From Fragum whitleyi (lineage: Eukaryota > Mollusca > Bivalvia > Cardiida > Cardiidae), in assembly GCA_948146395.1 (NCBI GenBank), contig OX411549.1:30836693-30900692 (forward strand): a DNA stretch of 64,000 bases, given 5' to 3'. Position 1 is the stretch's first letter; every line of letters begins with the position of its first letter. The notes under the pieces are model-generated. The model had not been told where the DNA came from. It did not search any database and worked only from the letters and a program-made list of their open reading frames with translations. The translations under genes and the position numbers were made by a program. Shown in pieces: positions 24,926-36,398 of the stretch.

Positions 24926-26017
24926 AACATTGTTCAAGACGATCAACTTTTTATTGAAATCGATCAAATTATTTCACGGTTTTATTGGCTAGCGCTAGAA
25001 AAGAGAGAGAAAAAAATCATGCATTTAATCGTCGAAAGAAAAGCATTCATTAGGATTAGTTATCGCTGTACTATCAAAACCTCGTAACCACAGCTAACTC
25101 ATTGTCGTAAATACGACCAGTTGATAACACAGTTTGGAAACGCTTTTTTGAAAGTATTTATTTCTTTTTATAAGTTATGAATTTGCAATCATCAGACTAG
25201 ATTTTGTTTCCGAAAAGGATGAACATGGAAACTACCTAGAGCTTGTGTTGTTGTTTTGTTTTATTGACCTTCGTTTTAGATGTATCATCATATTGTGTTT
25301 TACATAAGAGAATAACCATAGCTAGAGTGGGCGAACAGAAAACAAGTAGAGATGGCTAAGATAAGTTGTAGCTACGATCTTCTGGTCAGAACTAGTTGTA
25401 TTTCCTCGGAAAAGTCACAGAAATTCACAATGAATCATTGAAAAAAATGAAGAATCATGTTTAAACACCGCCCACAACACATATCATGTAAAATATATAT
25501 GCTTTATATTGGGCCGGTGGCCTGTATTGATAAGAAATAAAGTTAAGTTCAGTTCGGTTAACATTGTGAACGGTCATGAGTTCCAAAATATTGCGAAACT
25601 ATTATGAACCCACTACCTTAAAGATGACTTAAAAGGTCTCCATTGTATTTCGTGATTTAAAGCTCAGACAGATTTAGCCTTCCGGAACTAGTAATGGAAC
25701 AAATAAGGTTGACAGGCTATTTACCTTGGAATTTGTTCGACCGCTGTGACATCTCATTTATTATTTAGTCCGAGCCATTTAAGAAACGTTCGCTGCGGGC
25801 ATCCATTGAAACTTCAACTTTTTGATGAATTTATCCCTCGAAAAGGGGTCATATACATAATTCGTACTCTAACAAAGGTCAAAACTTTTCAAGTGAGATA
25901 CATTTCTGCATCAAAATAATCATCATATATACGCCATATTAATAGTATGTTAGATTTTAAATACGACTTTCTAAATCAATTTTTGGGGGTGTTTTTTTTT
26001 CACCAAAAGTGTCCTTA

Positions 26018-26358
26018 CAGTTAGTAACATCATGAAAATGACATTCATCTCAATCAAAACCATTCATAACCATCCACTGATCGCTCCATACATTCATTCC
26101 AAACGCGCACTCAAACCAATCAAAAACGCTTCAAAATGACTAAAATAATAAAATCAACGGCGACATTCAAAATGAATAAAATAGAAAAAAAACGCGAGTT
26201 CATTGACATGATTGAAATTATAAGCGTCAGTACGGTTTTGGACAAAATTAGCGATACCGGATTATCTCCCTATAATTTAACTTAATCTCAATCTTCACAC
26301 TCATTCAATTTCATTCCAAACTCAATCACTATGTCAAATTCACGATGTTATTAACTGT
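26018..26358 (-). mobile_element. Family M MITE, short variant (duplicate of 22929-23268)
   Basis: Same termini and near-identical interior; differences are single bases and one small indel. Confidence 0.8.
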
Positions 26359-27057
26359 AATCGCCGTTAAATAACAGCCTGAAATATCGTTCATTTAGTT
26401 AAATAACAAACCTTCTATGTAATGAGCGAATATTGTTAGTTTACTCGAACGGGATATAATCTCGGTAAGGCTGTTCCGATTAGTGGGTGATGTCATTTAG
26501 GCATGTTTTCCTGTATAACAGATCACAGATAAGGAATAGAAGAATATACCAGAATGAAGACAAAGGAATCAGCATCGCGTGGAGGATGAAAGAGCACGAT
26601 CGAGCACGCAAAATTTGAAGCATGGTTTAGACAACATAAACAGGACAATGCATGGGCCCTCGATTGAGTTTTATTTTCTGAACGCAGCACTGGTGTCGAG
26701 ACCGCAACATTTTAACCAATGCTTTTCAAAAATTTGAACCGTATCAAATTTCATCAAAATCAACGGTGACAATTTGATTTGAATTCTACCTAACAATATA
26801 TATCATATCTAAGCGCAATGTATGCTTGACGATGACAGTTGCCCTAAGTTTTGGCGCTTTGTCGTTATTGCTTCACTTATATTGGAATGGTAGTTTTGTT
26901 TCTTCACTTGGAAGACAAGCAAAAGTTAAGCTCGATCTAATGGGTTGGGTACTTACCGTGCCGAATTATCTGACTTAGTTTTCGGGCGTTCTGAAAATTT
27001 AAGTCAAATGACAGAGCTACATGTAACCTTGGTGGTATCTGAGCGATTTTTAACATA

Positions 27058-27484
27058 CAGTTAACAACATCGTGAAATTGACATTCATGCCGATCAAAAC
27101 CATTCCGAATCCCTCGCTCAGCGTTCCATTCATTCAACAAAACACTCACTCAAACCATTCCAAAACGCTCCAAACTCACTGAAAAAAGTAGAATCAACAA
27201 CGTCATTCAGAATAAATAAAGCTAGAAAAATTCGCGATTTCCCTGACCAACTTGAAATTGTAAACGTATGATAGGTTCTTTAAGAAATATGAAAATTTTT
27301 ATAGAACTTTTAATATGCATATTTTATTAAAGAGAGGTCATAAATATCGCAAATTTTGTTCATCCCGAACAAAATTTGCGATATTTAATTACCTCCCATT
27401 AAATCCGATAAAAATCGCTCCACACACTCATTCAATTTCATTCCAAAATCCTTCATCTTGTCAATTACACGACGTTGTTAACTG
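27058..27484 (-). mobile_element. Family M MITE (duplicate of 24045-24438)
   Basis: TA-CAGTTAACAACATCGTGAAA to acacgacgttgttaACTG. The central palindrome 'aaattttgttcatcccgaac' followed by 'aaaatttgcgatattt' is well preserved. Confidence 0.85.
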
Positions 27485-27568
27485 TGCATACAGAAACAAT
27501 TGATTGTCACATTTTAGCACATTGATACAACCAGGTCATTATGGCATATCATACACCCGAAATTTCAA

Positions 27569-27633
27569 GTGAGTGATCAAAGGTCAATTTTGTCTATACA
27601 GTGTATAGACAAAATTGACATTTGATCACTCGC
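27569..27633. repeat. 65-bp near-perfect palindrome
   Basis: Arms of 32 nt pair around a single central G at 27601: the left arm ends ttttgtctataca and the right arm starts tgtatagacaaaa. I see only one internal mismatch plus one at the outer end. It is absent from the matching place in duplication B copy 1. Confidence 0.9.
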
Positions 27634-27958
27634 CCAAACTTGTGGATCTGTACATAGTATCTACTTCACTACTATATGATACAACACGTTATCATCTAGT
27701 TCAATGGGAATTACTGTTAGCTTACGAGAGCCATTCATGGCCCTCGTAACGAGCGTATGTAAATGAAATTAAGTGAAGTGATTAGAGACCCTAACGCGTC
27801 AAAGTAGGTTAATCAAGAACCTGTCTATGATTGATTAATGTTGTCTTTTCTGTATTTTTTTCAGATATACTCGTCTTCCGTCTGTCAAAGAAGCTAATTC
27901 ATCATTTTTTGCTTCCTGGAGCAAAAGTGCAAATTTGTGTATTAAGTCAAAGTCAAAG

Positions 27959-29351
27959 GTACATCTCTTTGATAACATCTTTTTAGGATTATGATTGATC
28001 TTGTACAGACGCAGCGCACGCTGTTCGGTACATTCATGTAACGTCAAAATTGCGAAAAACCTCTCGGCGACGTTTGCCGCTTTGGAATATGAGATTAATT
28101 CTTAAAATTTTGAAATGTTGAATCGTGACAGATAATATTGTTTTTTATAAATATTGACCTGAATTCGTCGTAGAGGAGGCATTCAAATAAAAAAGGAAAT
28201 TCGTCTTCGGGTTGCAATTTCTGCCTGATCTTGGGGTAATATTTGGTTTTGTCCATCGACCCTTTTCGAATTGTAGATCATGACTTGACAATATAAATTT
28301 TATTTATATATAGCTTTTCTACATTTTTTTCTAATTTTAGAAGATTAAGATATGGTTTGAACTCTAATGACCTAAATAAATTAAACTTTGTTACCTATGG
28401 TGATAAGTCTAAAACTTCTTCCCACTACCGGATAGACATATCCCTGATTCTAATCTTGAACGTTTTCATAAAAGAGTTGATATTTTAAACGCCCTGATTT
28501 ATCCAAACAAACCCAAAACATGTGGCCTCTCAGAGAAACTTTACTTTAGAAACCCAGTTGACAGTATTTGCAATTTCGATCATATCTAGTTGCATTTGCA
28601 GATAGACAAGTCTTCCATATTTTCGATCATCCTATCGCGTATTTTTAGCCAATACTTAATGATATTCTATTTTTGCTGTTCTTTTAACGGTTATCTTCCG
28701 ATTTCTCCGTAAATGAAATTATTTGGCGTTTATCAATTTAACCTTAAGGCATGTTTTCCTCAAGAACACTACCTTCTATAGGTATATATTTGTGAATGAC
28801 AGATATTTTGGTGTAATTGTTCTAAACTGTGGTCACTAGAGTGTCAACATGAATATACTGTCGTGTAGACACATAATTCCACGCTTTCATATAGTACAGT
28901 ATACACGTTCCAAATTTCAAAACGGTGTTGCCAGACTATACCCTGATTTCGTTTCATGAAGATTGGCCCGAAACTGGGGACTCTTAAGTGCAGAAAGTAG
29001 TCATTGAGGTCTCTGTTTATCGCGTTTCTATAGGAAAACTAAATAGTCAGATATTTCTTAAAATAAAATACGCTGCCTAAAAGTTCATTTTATTTTCCTC
29101 AATCAGTTTATAACTCGAGTATTCTTAAATGGAAATTGCTTTCCAATCCAGTAAGCGTCACCTACATGTAAGGGCCGATGTGCATTCATTTCAAAATTGT
29201 TTACCAACATAAATCAGTTCAAAAGTTATACATGAGATCTATTTTGAAAGTATATCAGAATTCCCTATTAACTGAGAAGATTGTGTTCAACAAGGGTAAA
29301 GAGGCTAACCCAGTATACTTCATTAAACGTGTGTTGTCAACTTACTATTTA
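27959..29351. other. Non-genic stretch, no feature recognised
   Basis: AT-rich. The frame 27835-28047 on the minus strand and others lack motifs. Confidence 0.4.
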
Positions 29352-31072
29352 TAGTTAACACTATTATGAAATTGATGAGGTGAATGATTTGGGAATGATT
29401 TGGAAATGAAATTGAATGAGTGTGTGGAGCGAGTTTAGATTGAATTTAGTGGAAGTAATCCAATATCGCAAAGGATGAACAAAATTAGCGATATTGATTA
29501 TCTCCCTTTAATAAAAATGCATATAAGTTCTATAAATGGTTTCAAATTTCTTCATGAACCTATCAGACGCTTACAAGTTGAACAAGTGCATGTCGTATTG
29601 CGATGCAATACAGGAGTCCCCCACCGGATAACAAAAAATCCTTTCTTATAATTAATCTCCTATTTACTAGATCTATAACTGTATACAAAATTTGAAGTTG
29701 CTAGCACATTAGGTTTTGAAGAAAATGTCCCAAACAAAAATATAAGAGTAAAAACAACCAATGGCAAAAACTCCAAAAGTGGGCAGAGAAGAATGATTCT
29801 TGTACATGCCACTTGTCCTCAATGAGATCTATAAGTGTACCAAGTTTGAAGTTGCTAGCACTGATGGCTCAGGAGATATGGTCCGGACCAAAATGTCAGG
29901 ATAAAAAACAACAACGGACAATAACTAAAAAAGTGGATGTGGCAGAGTAATAGTTCTTGTGCATCACACTTCTTCTCAATGAGATCTACCAGTGTAAAAA
30001 GTTTGAAGTTGCAAGGGCATATGGTTAAGGAGGTAAGTACGGGACAAAAATGTAAGGATAGAAACAACAAAGGGCAATAACTCAAAAAGTGGACATGGCA
30101 GAGCGACAGTTCTTGTACATGACACTTGTCCTCAACGATATCTATAAGTGTAGCAAGTTTGAAGTTGCAACACTGATGGTTTAGAAGATATGTTCCTGAC
30201 AAAAATGTAAAGGTACAAACAAAAAAGGGCAATAACTCAAAAAGTGGGCGTGGCAGAATAACAGTTCTTGAACATGACACTTGTCCTCAATAAGATCTAT
30301 AAGTGTACCAAGCTTGAAGTTGCTAGCACTTATAGTTTAGAAGATATGTTCCTGACAAAAATGTAAGGTACAAACAACAAAGGGCATTAACTCAAAAAGT
30401 GGGCGTGGCAGAATAACAGTTCTTGAACATGACACTTGTCCTCAATAAGATCTATAAGTGTACCAAGCTTGAAGTTGCTAGCACTTACAGTTTAGGAGAT
30501 ATGATCCGGACAATAATGTAAGGCTAAAAAACAACAAAGGGCAATAACTCAAAAGGTGGGTGAGGCAGAGTTATAGATCTTGAACATGACACTTCTCCTC
30601 AATGTGATCTATAAATGTACAAAGTTTGAAGTTGCTAGCACACATAGTTTAGGAGATATGTTCCGGACAAGAATGTAAGGGTAAAAACAACAAAGGGCTA
30701 TTACTCAAAAAATGGGCGTGGCAGAGTAACGGTTCTTAAACATGACACTTTTCCTCGATAAGATCTATAAGTGTACCAAGTTTGAAGTTGCTAGCACATA
30801 TGGTTTAGAAGATATAGCCCGGACAAAAGTGTGACGGACAGACGGACGGACAGACGGAATCGAGCAAACCTATAGTCCCCAACCGGTAACCGGTGGGGGA
30901 CTAATCATGTAAGTGAAATTGCGATTTTTTTTCTAGCTATATTTTTTTTGTTCATTCTATATTTTTTTAATGGGTTTGATTGAGTGTTTGGAATGAATGA
31001 ATGGAGCGCTGTATGAGCGTTTTAGAATGGTTTTGATTGAGGCGAATGTCAATTTCACGATGCAAATAACTG
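29352..31072 (+). mobile_element. Family M MITE split by pearl-like element B
   Basis: The left part (29352-29582) runs from agttaacactattatgaaat to acaagttgaa. The right part resumes at 30905 with tcatgtaagtgaaattgcg and ends at aataactg-TA. Intact copies such as 6590-7007 read acaagttgaattatgtcagt across this point, so the insertion point is precise. Confidence 0.85.
29583..30904 (+). mobile_element. Pearl-like / Helentron-type tandem-array element B, complete
   Basis: The ends are fixed by the MITE it interrupts. Left: a small hairpin GTATTGC-GAT-GCAATAC (29595-29611), followed by agtcccccaccggataac, which resembles one arm of the right hairpin. Middle: about eight tandem units with the marker tttgaagttgc near 29690, 29845, 30001, 30155, 30310, 30468, 30625 and 30781, a period of about 156 bp. 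Right: gacggacagacggacggaca (about 30834-30853), then a hairpin at 30873-30903 with arms tagtcccc/ggggacta, ending CTAA and followed by T. Insertion is between A and T with no target duplication visible, as in Helitrons. No protein is encoded; the 29855-30280 minus-strand frame arises from the array. Confidence 0.85.
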
Positions 31073-31183
31073 TAAATATATTATATCCTAAACCACTGAG
31101 TCAATTTGGATCACTCTATGTAGGAATGACGATCGTTTTCTTTTTCAAAGGTGTTTTATGGACATGTTTTTGTCTTTAAATAT

Positions 31184-31270
31184 CAACGTTATCTGGTCGA
31201 GGTAGTGAGAATTATGTCATGACAAGACTTTGCCGAGTCATGATATAATTCTCATCACCATTTATATTTC
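31184..31270. repeat. Foldback hairpin with GACTTTGCCGAG loop
   Basis: Arms gtgagaattatgtcatgaca and tcatgatataattctcatca pair around the loop at about 31226-31240. The flank tatctggtcgag also occurs inverted beside the 5400-5485 hairpin. Confidence 0.65.
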
Positions 31271-31462
31271 AAGGCATTAACATATTATTCAATTTTTCAT
31301 TAAATCATTTTTCAAGGCTTAAAATCTTAAAAAACGTTTAAAATCAAGATTCAGATGAAACGTGTTCTTGTTATAATAATGAATATGCAGATTGTTTCCA
31401 AAAAAGAGACTACGAGATAGCATTACATGTTATTAGGTAGGTGATATCAGGTTAGATTACTA

Positions 31463-31888
31463 CAGTTAACAACATCGTGAAATGGACATTCATTTCGATC
31501 AAAACCATTCTAAATCACTCGCTCAACGCTCCCTTCATTCATTCTAAACACTCACTCAGATCATTCAAAAACACTCCAAACTCACTGTAAAAGATAAATT
31601 AAACAACGTCATTTAAAATAAATTTAGCTAGAAAAAAATCTCAAATTCACTTACATTATTCAAGTTGTAAGCGTCTGATATGTTCATGAAGAAATATGAA
31701 AACATTTATAGAACTTGTATGCATATTTTATTAAAGGAAGTAATTAATATCGCTAATTTTGTTCATCGTGAACGAAATTTGCGATTTAGGATTACCTCCA
31801 ATAAAATTCACTTGAAACTCACTCCATAAACTCACTCAATTTCATTCAAAAATCATTCATCTTGTCATTTTCACGATGTTGTTAACTG
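31463..31888 (-). mobile_element. Family M MITE, well preserved
   Basis: TA-CAGTTAACAACATCGTGAAA and TTTCACGATGTTGTTAACTG-TA are near-perfect inverted termini. The central palindrome is at about 31746-31798. It is a good representative of the family. Confidence 0.9.
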
Positions 31889-32485
31889 TACAAGCTTCAA
31901 CGAATTATAAATCTAAATAAATTAACGATTCTGTGTTAACCTATCGAGTGATTTTGGCAAATATTTATGATTCGTACATGACGTTTTTCAAATCTTTTTG
32001 TAAAACTTTTATCGCGCGAGATGTGACAATGACGTGGAATAAAAGATTTGTGAGTAAACTTAGTGACTATTTTAAAAAAATCTCTTCCAAAATAAAAGTT
32101 CAAATTTTGGTCAAACTTATTGAAATGCTCCTTCGGTAACCCCTGAATTCTGATCTGGGATAAATTGGGTCATATTTATGCGGAATTAATAAAATATAAC
32201 CAAGTACGATATATTTTTGAAAATTTATTTGAAATACAATCGACAAAACTTATAAACGGACACTATTGTTTAGATAGAAAAAAGAATATTTATGCATTTT
32301 TTTTAACTTTTTTATTACATCCCTGGCAGTGAAATCTTGGGACTTCCTTGTGTAATTAATTTTGATACGATTGATTTCGTCACTAGTGACGATAATATGT
32401 ATCGGTTTCACTGGAGGAACCACTTTTTTCAAGACGCTTGGCCCCTGCTCAGACTACTGAGATAATAAATTGAAGCCAAATTATA

Positions 32486-32677
32486 GGGCCAACTTATTTC
32501 TGACCCTGGTCGGGTACTGTTGCCCGCATAATCAGAGTATCTCTCAGAAAGCGGGCTACCAGCTCTAGACTGGTCGACATATCGACTATCAGAATAGCCT
32601 AGGATAGGCTATTCTGATTTTCGACAGTGAGACCAGTCTACACCCGACCCGAAAGAGGGCCAGAAATAAGTTGGCCC
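32486..32677. mobile_element. 192-bp foldback element
   Basis: Inverted termini GGGCCAACTTATTTCTG and CAGAAATAAGTTGGCCC, inner arms with cgggt/acccg and agactggtc/gaccagtct, and a perfect central hairpin at 32589-32617 (TCAGAATAGCCTA-gga-TAGGCTATTCTGA). Confidence 0.85.
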
Positions 32678-32870
32678 ATTGGTTGAGGATAACTACAGAG
32701 TGGGTTCAAACCTATAAATGGTAGTTGTTTTATAATTATTTTGTTTTGATTAAATATTCAACCTAAAAAGAAAATTTTTGGTTACAGAAGGTTTGTTGGT
32801 TGACATCCCCTCGCCCCTCCCTCTGGATCCGCCACTGAAGCTTCTCTCAATTAAAAAAAGGAAAAATAAG

Positions 32871-33650
32871 AGGGCCATAGTGGCCCTAAATCGCTCAACT
32901 GAATGAACTGTCTAAAATGTTTTTATACTCTTCTGCATCTTTACAACTTGAGAATTCTTTTTACAATTTTCAGGTTGACTTGAAAGGATTTTCTATGATT
33001 TGACTCCGTGACCTAGTTTTTGACTCCAGTTGACCCAATTTCATACTCATCAAAAATTGCATCAATTCAATCATTCTGACGAAACTCAGGTTGATCGAGC
33101 AAAAAATGAAGCCTCTAGAATGCATACAAGGTTTTTCCAAGATTTGACCCATTGACCTAGTTTTTGATCCCAGTTGACCCAATTTCGACCTCGTCCAAGA
33201 TTTCATCAAGACAACCATTCTGACCAAATTTCAGGTTGATCGGGCAAAAAAGTGGCCTCTTGAGTGCATACAAGGTTTTACTATGATTTGACCCCATGAC
33301 CTAGTTTTTGACCCAAGTTGACCCATTTTTGATCTCGTTCAAGATTTAATCAAGACAATCATTACGACCAAATTTCAGGTTGATCGGGCAAAAAATGTGG
33401 CCTCTAGAGTGCATACAAGGTTTTTCTAAGATTTAGCCCCGAGACCCAGTTTTTGACCCCAGTTGACCAAATTTCGAACTCGTTCGAGATTTCATCAAGA
33501 CAATCATTCTAACCAAATTTCAGGTTGATCGGGTAAAAAATGTGGCCTCCTGAGTGCATACAAGGCAAATGTTGACGACGGACGACTGACGACGGACATC
33601 CACCTAACCCCAATAGCTCACCTTGAGCACTTCGTGCTCAGGTGAGCTAA
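32871..33650 (+). mobile_element. Pearl-like / Helentron-type tandem-array element C
   Basis: Left hairpin AGGGCCA-tag-TGGCCCT (32871-32887) is followed by aaatcgctcaactga, a degenerate half of the right hairpin. Then come about five tandem units with the marker caggttga near 32971, 33089, 33231, 33378 and 33523 (period mostly ~145 bp), then gacgacggacgactgacgac, then a right hairpin at 33615-33648 (AGCTCACCttGAGCAC / GTGCTCaGGTGAGCT) ending CTAA. It has the same order of parts as B with unrelated array sequence. Confidence 0.8.
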
Positions 33651-33799
33651 AAAAAACCCAAGTATAAACGTATTTTCTGGTTTGTGTGTCTCCAGACTAA
33701 TCAGACGCTTTAAAACCTACAACAGCCAATGCAACTGTGGAAATATTTTAACGATTTGACGAAATGTCGATTGTTATGAACAATTTCGAAGAGCATTTG

Positions 33800-33923
33800 A
33801 ATCATATTGGATTGTTTTTGAATGGTTTTAGTGAGTGTTTGGAATGAATGAATGGAGCGCTGATATAGCGATTTCTGTTGATTTTGATATAGATGAATGT
33901 CAACATCATGATGTTGCTAACTG
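33800..33923 (+). mobile_element. Family M MITE, right half
   Basis: ttttgaatggttttagtgag ... catgatgttgctaACTG-TA. The left half is not recognisable upstream of about 33690, where element C ends. Confidence 0.6.
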
Positions 33924-34390
33924 TAAATTTGGGATGACCGGTCCGTTGATGATCGGTCAATGTACACTTTGTGTTCAACAATCACTCTCCCATCAAATAT
34001 CTTTAGGCGATGAATATTAATGAAAACTTTCAAAATGGTCATTTACGGTGATAACAATGTGTGTTTTGCGTCATGACTCTTGGAAAGACGTCAATAATTT
34101 ATGTTCTTATGGACATTTTTAATTATACAAATCTTGGTTTCTTTTCTTAATTCTAAGTTGGAAGAGCAACTACGAGGTTTTGAGTGAATCGGCGAGATTT
34201 TAAGTGAATCAGACAAAAAATCTCTATAAAATTGGATTTAAAACAGGAAAGGTTAACGATTTTTTCATTTTTTTGTTTAAATAGGTTTTAACGGCACATC
34301 TAGCAAGATTTCATACACTTTTGAAGGATACCTTACTCTGTAATGAAATTAAAAAAAAAACCTTTATATTCATTACGACCAACAAATATT

Positions 34391-34821
34391 GGTTAAGAAC
34401 ATCGTGAAATGACAAGGGGAATGATGTTAGAATGATTTTTGATTACTATTGAATGAGTGTGTGGAGCGAAGTTTGAGTGAAATTCAGGGGAGGTAATTAG
34501 ATATCGCTAATTTTGTTCAAGATGAACACAATTAGTCACATGCATTACCTCCCTTTAATAAAATAATCATAATTTTCTGTTTGTTCGTCTTCATGCACCT
34601 ATCAAACACTTTTAAATCCACAACAGTAAATAAAATCCTAGAATAATTTGGTCGATTTGAATAAAATATTGATCGTCTTAATCGATTTCTAGATGCTTTC
34701 TAATGATTTTCGAGCTTTTTTTTTTTATATCGATTTGAGTGAGTGTTTGGATCGAATGAATGGAGCGGTGAGTGACTGATTTTGATCGGACTGATTGCCA
34801 ATTTCACGATGTAACCTACTG
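34391..34821 (+). mobile_element. Family M MITE, diverged
   Basis: Left ggttaagaacatcgtgaaat, central ggaggtaatt...cattacctccc inverted repeat at about 34489-34557, right caatttcacgatgtaacctACTG-TA. Confidence 0.75.
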
Positions 34822-35051
34822 TAACGAGTGTCTTCTAAATGTATACATAGTTCTAATGGTGGCCAAAGTGCTTCTATATATACTCATAAAGGTAAAAATC
34901 GATTACATGCGATCACAGACCACGGAAAGTATCAAAAGTGCTCGTGTTCATTTTATTCTTAAAACTCGCTCGCTTAAGTGAAAGACAAATCGAAATTCTA
35001 AACTATTTTCTGAATTCAATTAAGACAGCATAAAAGATGTTAGACAACATA

Positions 35052-35600
35052 AAGTTAACAACATCGTGAAAGTGATTGGTGAGTGATTTTTTGAAAAAAA
35101 AAAAAAATAATGAATGAGCAAGAGGAGTGAGTTTTGAATGGAATTAAAGGGAGGTAAACCAATATCGCTAATTTCCTCCATTAGTAAAAGTTATTACCTG
35201 CCATTCTTGAAACATAATTTCTTTTGTGTTTATGTGTCTTCACGGTCCAACCAGGTGCTTTAAAACCAACACCGGTAAGATTGTTGAAAGATTTATCGAA
35301 TTGAACGATTGTCGAACGCTTTGTACGATTTGCGGGCAGTTTTCATTGGCTTAATAATTGTTTGCAATTAATGAACGGGACATCGACTATTATGGTTTTA
35401 AGATAGTGGACCCTTAACAGTTCTGCAACATTTCGGACCACATAGTCTTTCACAAAGGTAACCGAGGTTTCCAAATGAAAATCATTTGGAAACCTCGGTT
35501 AACACTGTTAAAGTTCATTACTTCTGAGATATTGCAAAACTATTACGGGTCCACTACCTTAATCAAAGTAATTGCCCATTTGACGATGTTACTAACTTTA
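35052..35600 (+). mobile_element. Family M MITE, split by a TTAA foldback
   Basis: Left aagttaacaacatcgtgaaa, central aaagggaggtaaaccaatat, right cccatttgacgatgttacta. A foldback lies inside it at 35402-35558. Confidence 0.7.
35402..35558. mobile_element. TTAA-flanked foldback (family P), complete
   Basis: Flanked by TTAA at 35398-35401 and 35559-35562. Outer termini GATAGTGGACCC / GGGTCCACTACC and a nearly perfect centre gtaaccgaggtttccaaatg pairing with catttggaaacctcggttaa. TTAA target duplication suggests mobilisation by a piggyBac-type transposase, an inference. Confidence 0.85.
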
Positions 35601-36385
35601 ACGATATTCATTCGATTGTTCAAATTTTGAAAATTCTGCAAAATGGTGTCTTCTCTTGACCACTAGGCTCATTCTATCGATTTTTTGAAAATGATATTTC
35701 TGAAAGCGTCCTAAATGGATTGAAATTGTGTAACTTTGAAATTTTAGTCAGAAGTACTTGTGTTTATGCGAAACATGATCAATCAATCTTCGACATCAAT
35801 CATTCTATTTATCTCTCTGCCTAACGTACAAAATAAGCCATCGGCTATCCGAACTTCACAAAAATTTATCTTTAAGACAAGCGATTAAAAAAACTTGAAA
35901 AGTATAACACCTGAATCTATTGTCCTACAAAGATAAAAAAAAAGCCATACGTTTTTATCTAAATAAAACGTGCGTAGGCACAGGCTGATCTGAGTCTGGA
36001 TGCTGCGTGCATTGAAATTCTTGGAAATTTCAAAGACAGGCTCGTAAACTATTTACCATTTCTGCAAGCATTGACATTTTTTTACCGTTTGAACACTGTA
36101 ATTCAGGCAAATTTCACCTCTGTTATTTTTCGCCAGTTCGTGTCAAGCAGACGTTTTAGCGAGTTCATATATTAGAAAGATTTAATTACAAAAGATGATT
36201 TCGTCACAGTACAAAAAAGCCGCAAGTGCTCGATTAGGTTCTTCCGATCTTTAGAATTGTGACATCGAAGGTTTCACAAAAATAACAAAGATATATTATT
36301 GAATTTTGGTCTATTCAGACGAAAATATTAAACTATTGTTAACAAATAGCTGTTCATAAACAGTGAATTCATGTTTTCCTTTTCA
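35601..36385. other. Upstream/intronic region of the GT31 gene
   Basis: No coding motif. It precedes a good 3' splice acceptor, so part of it is probably intron. A 5' non-coding exon or promoter could not be located. Confidence 0.4.
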
Positions 36386-36386
36386 G
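36370..36386 (+). promoter_or_regulatory. Probable 3' splice acceptor before the GT31 coding exon
   Basis: catgttttccttttcag is a pyrimidine-rich tract ending in AG at 36385-36386, 12 nt before the ATG at 36399. This argues that translation starts in this exon and that a 5' untranslated exon lies upstream. Confidence 0.6.
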
Positions 36387-36398
36387 CCACTTGGAAGA

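Larger units (their letters stand above)
25387..27958 (+). repeat. Direct segmental duplication B, copy 2
   Basis: Partner of 22297-24803, separated from it by about 580 bp. It carries an extra palindrome-containing stretch near 27545-27660 and lacks the ~75-bp local duplication of copy 1. Confidence 0.85.

Noticed and set aside
29855..30280. 141-codon minus-strand frame with internal protein repeats
   Set aside because: It is a read-through of the ~156-bp tandem units of element B.
36363..36398. Twelve extra N-terminal codons for the GT31 protein
   Set aside because: The extension begins at GTG and crosses a strong splice acceptor; the first ATG in the exon is 36399.
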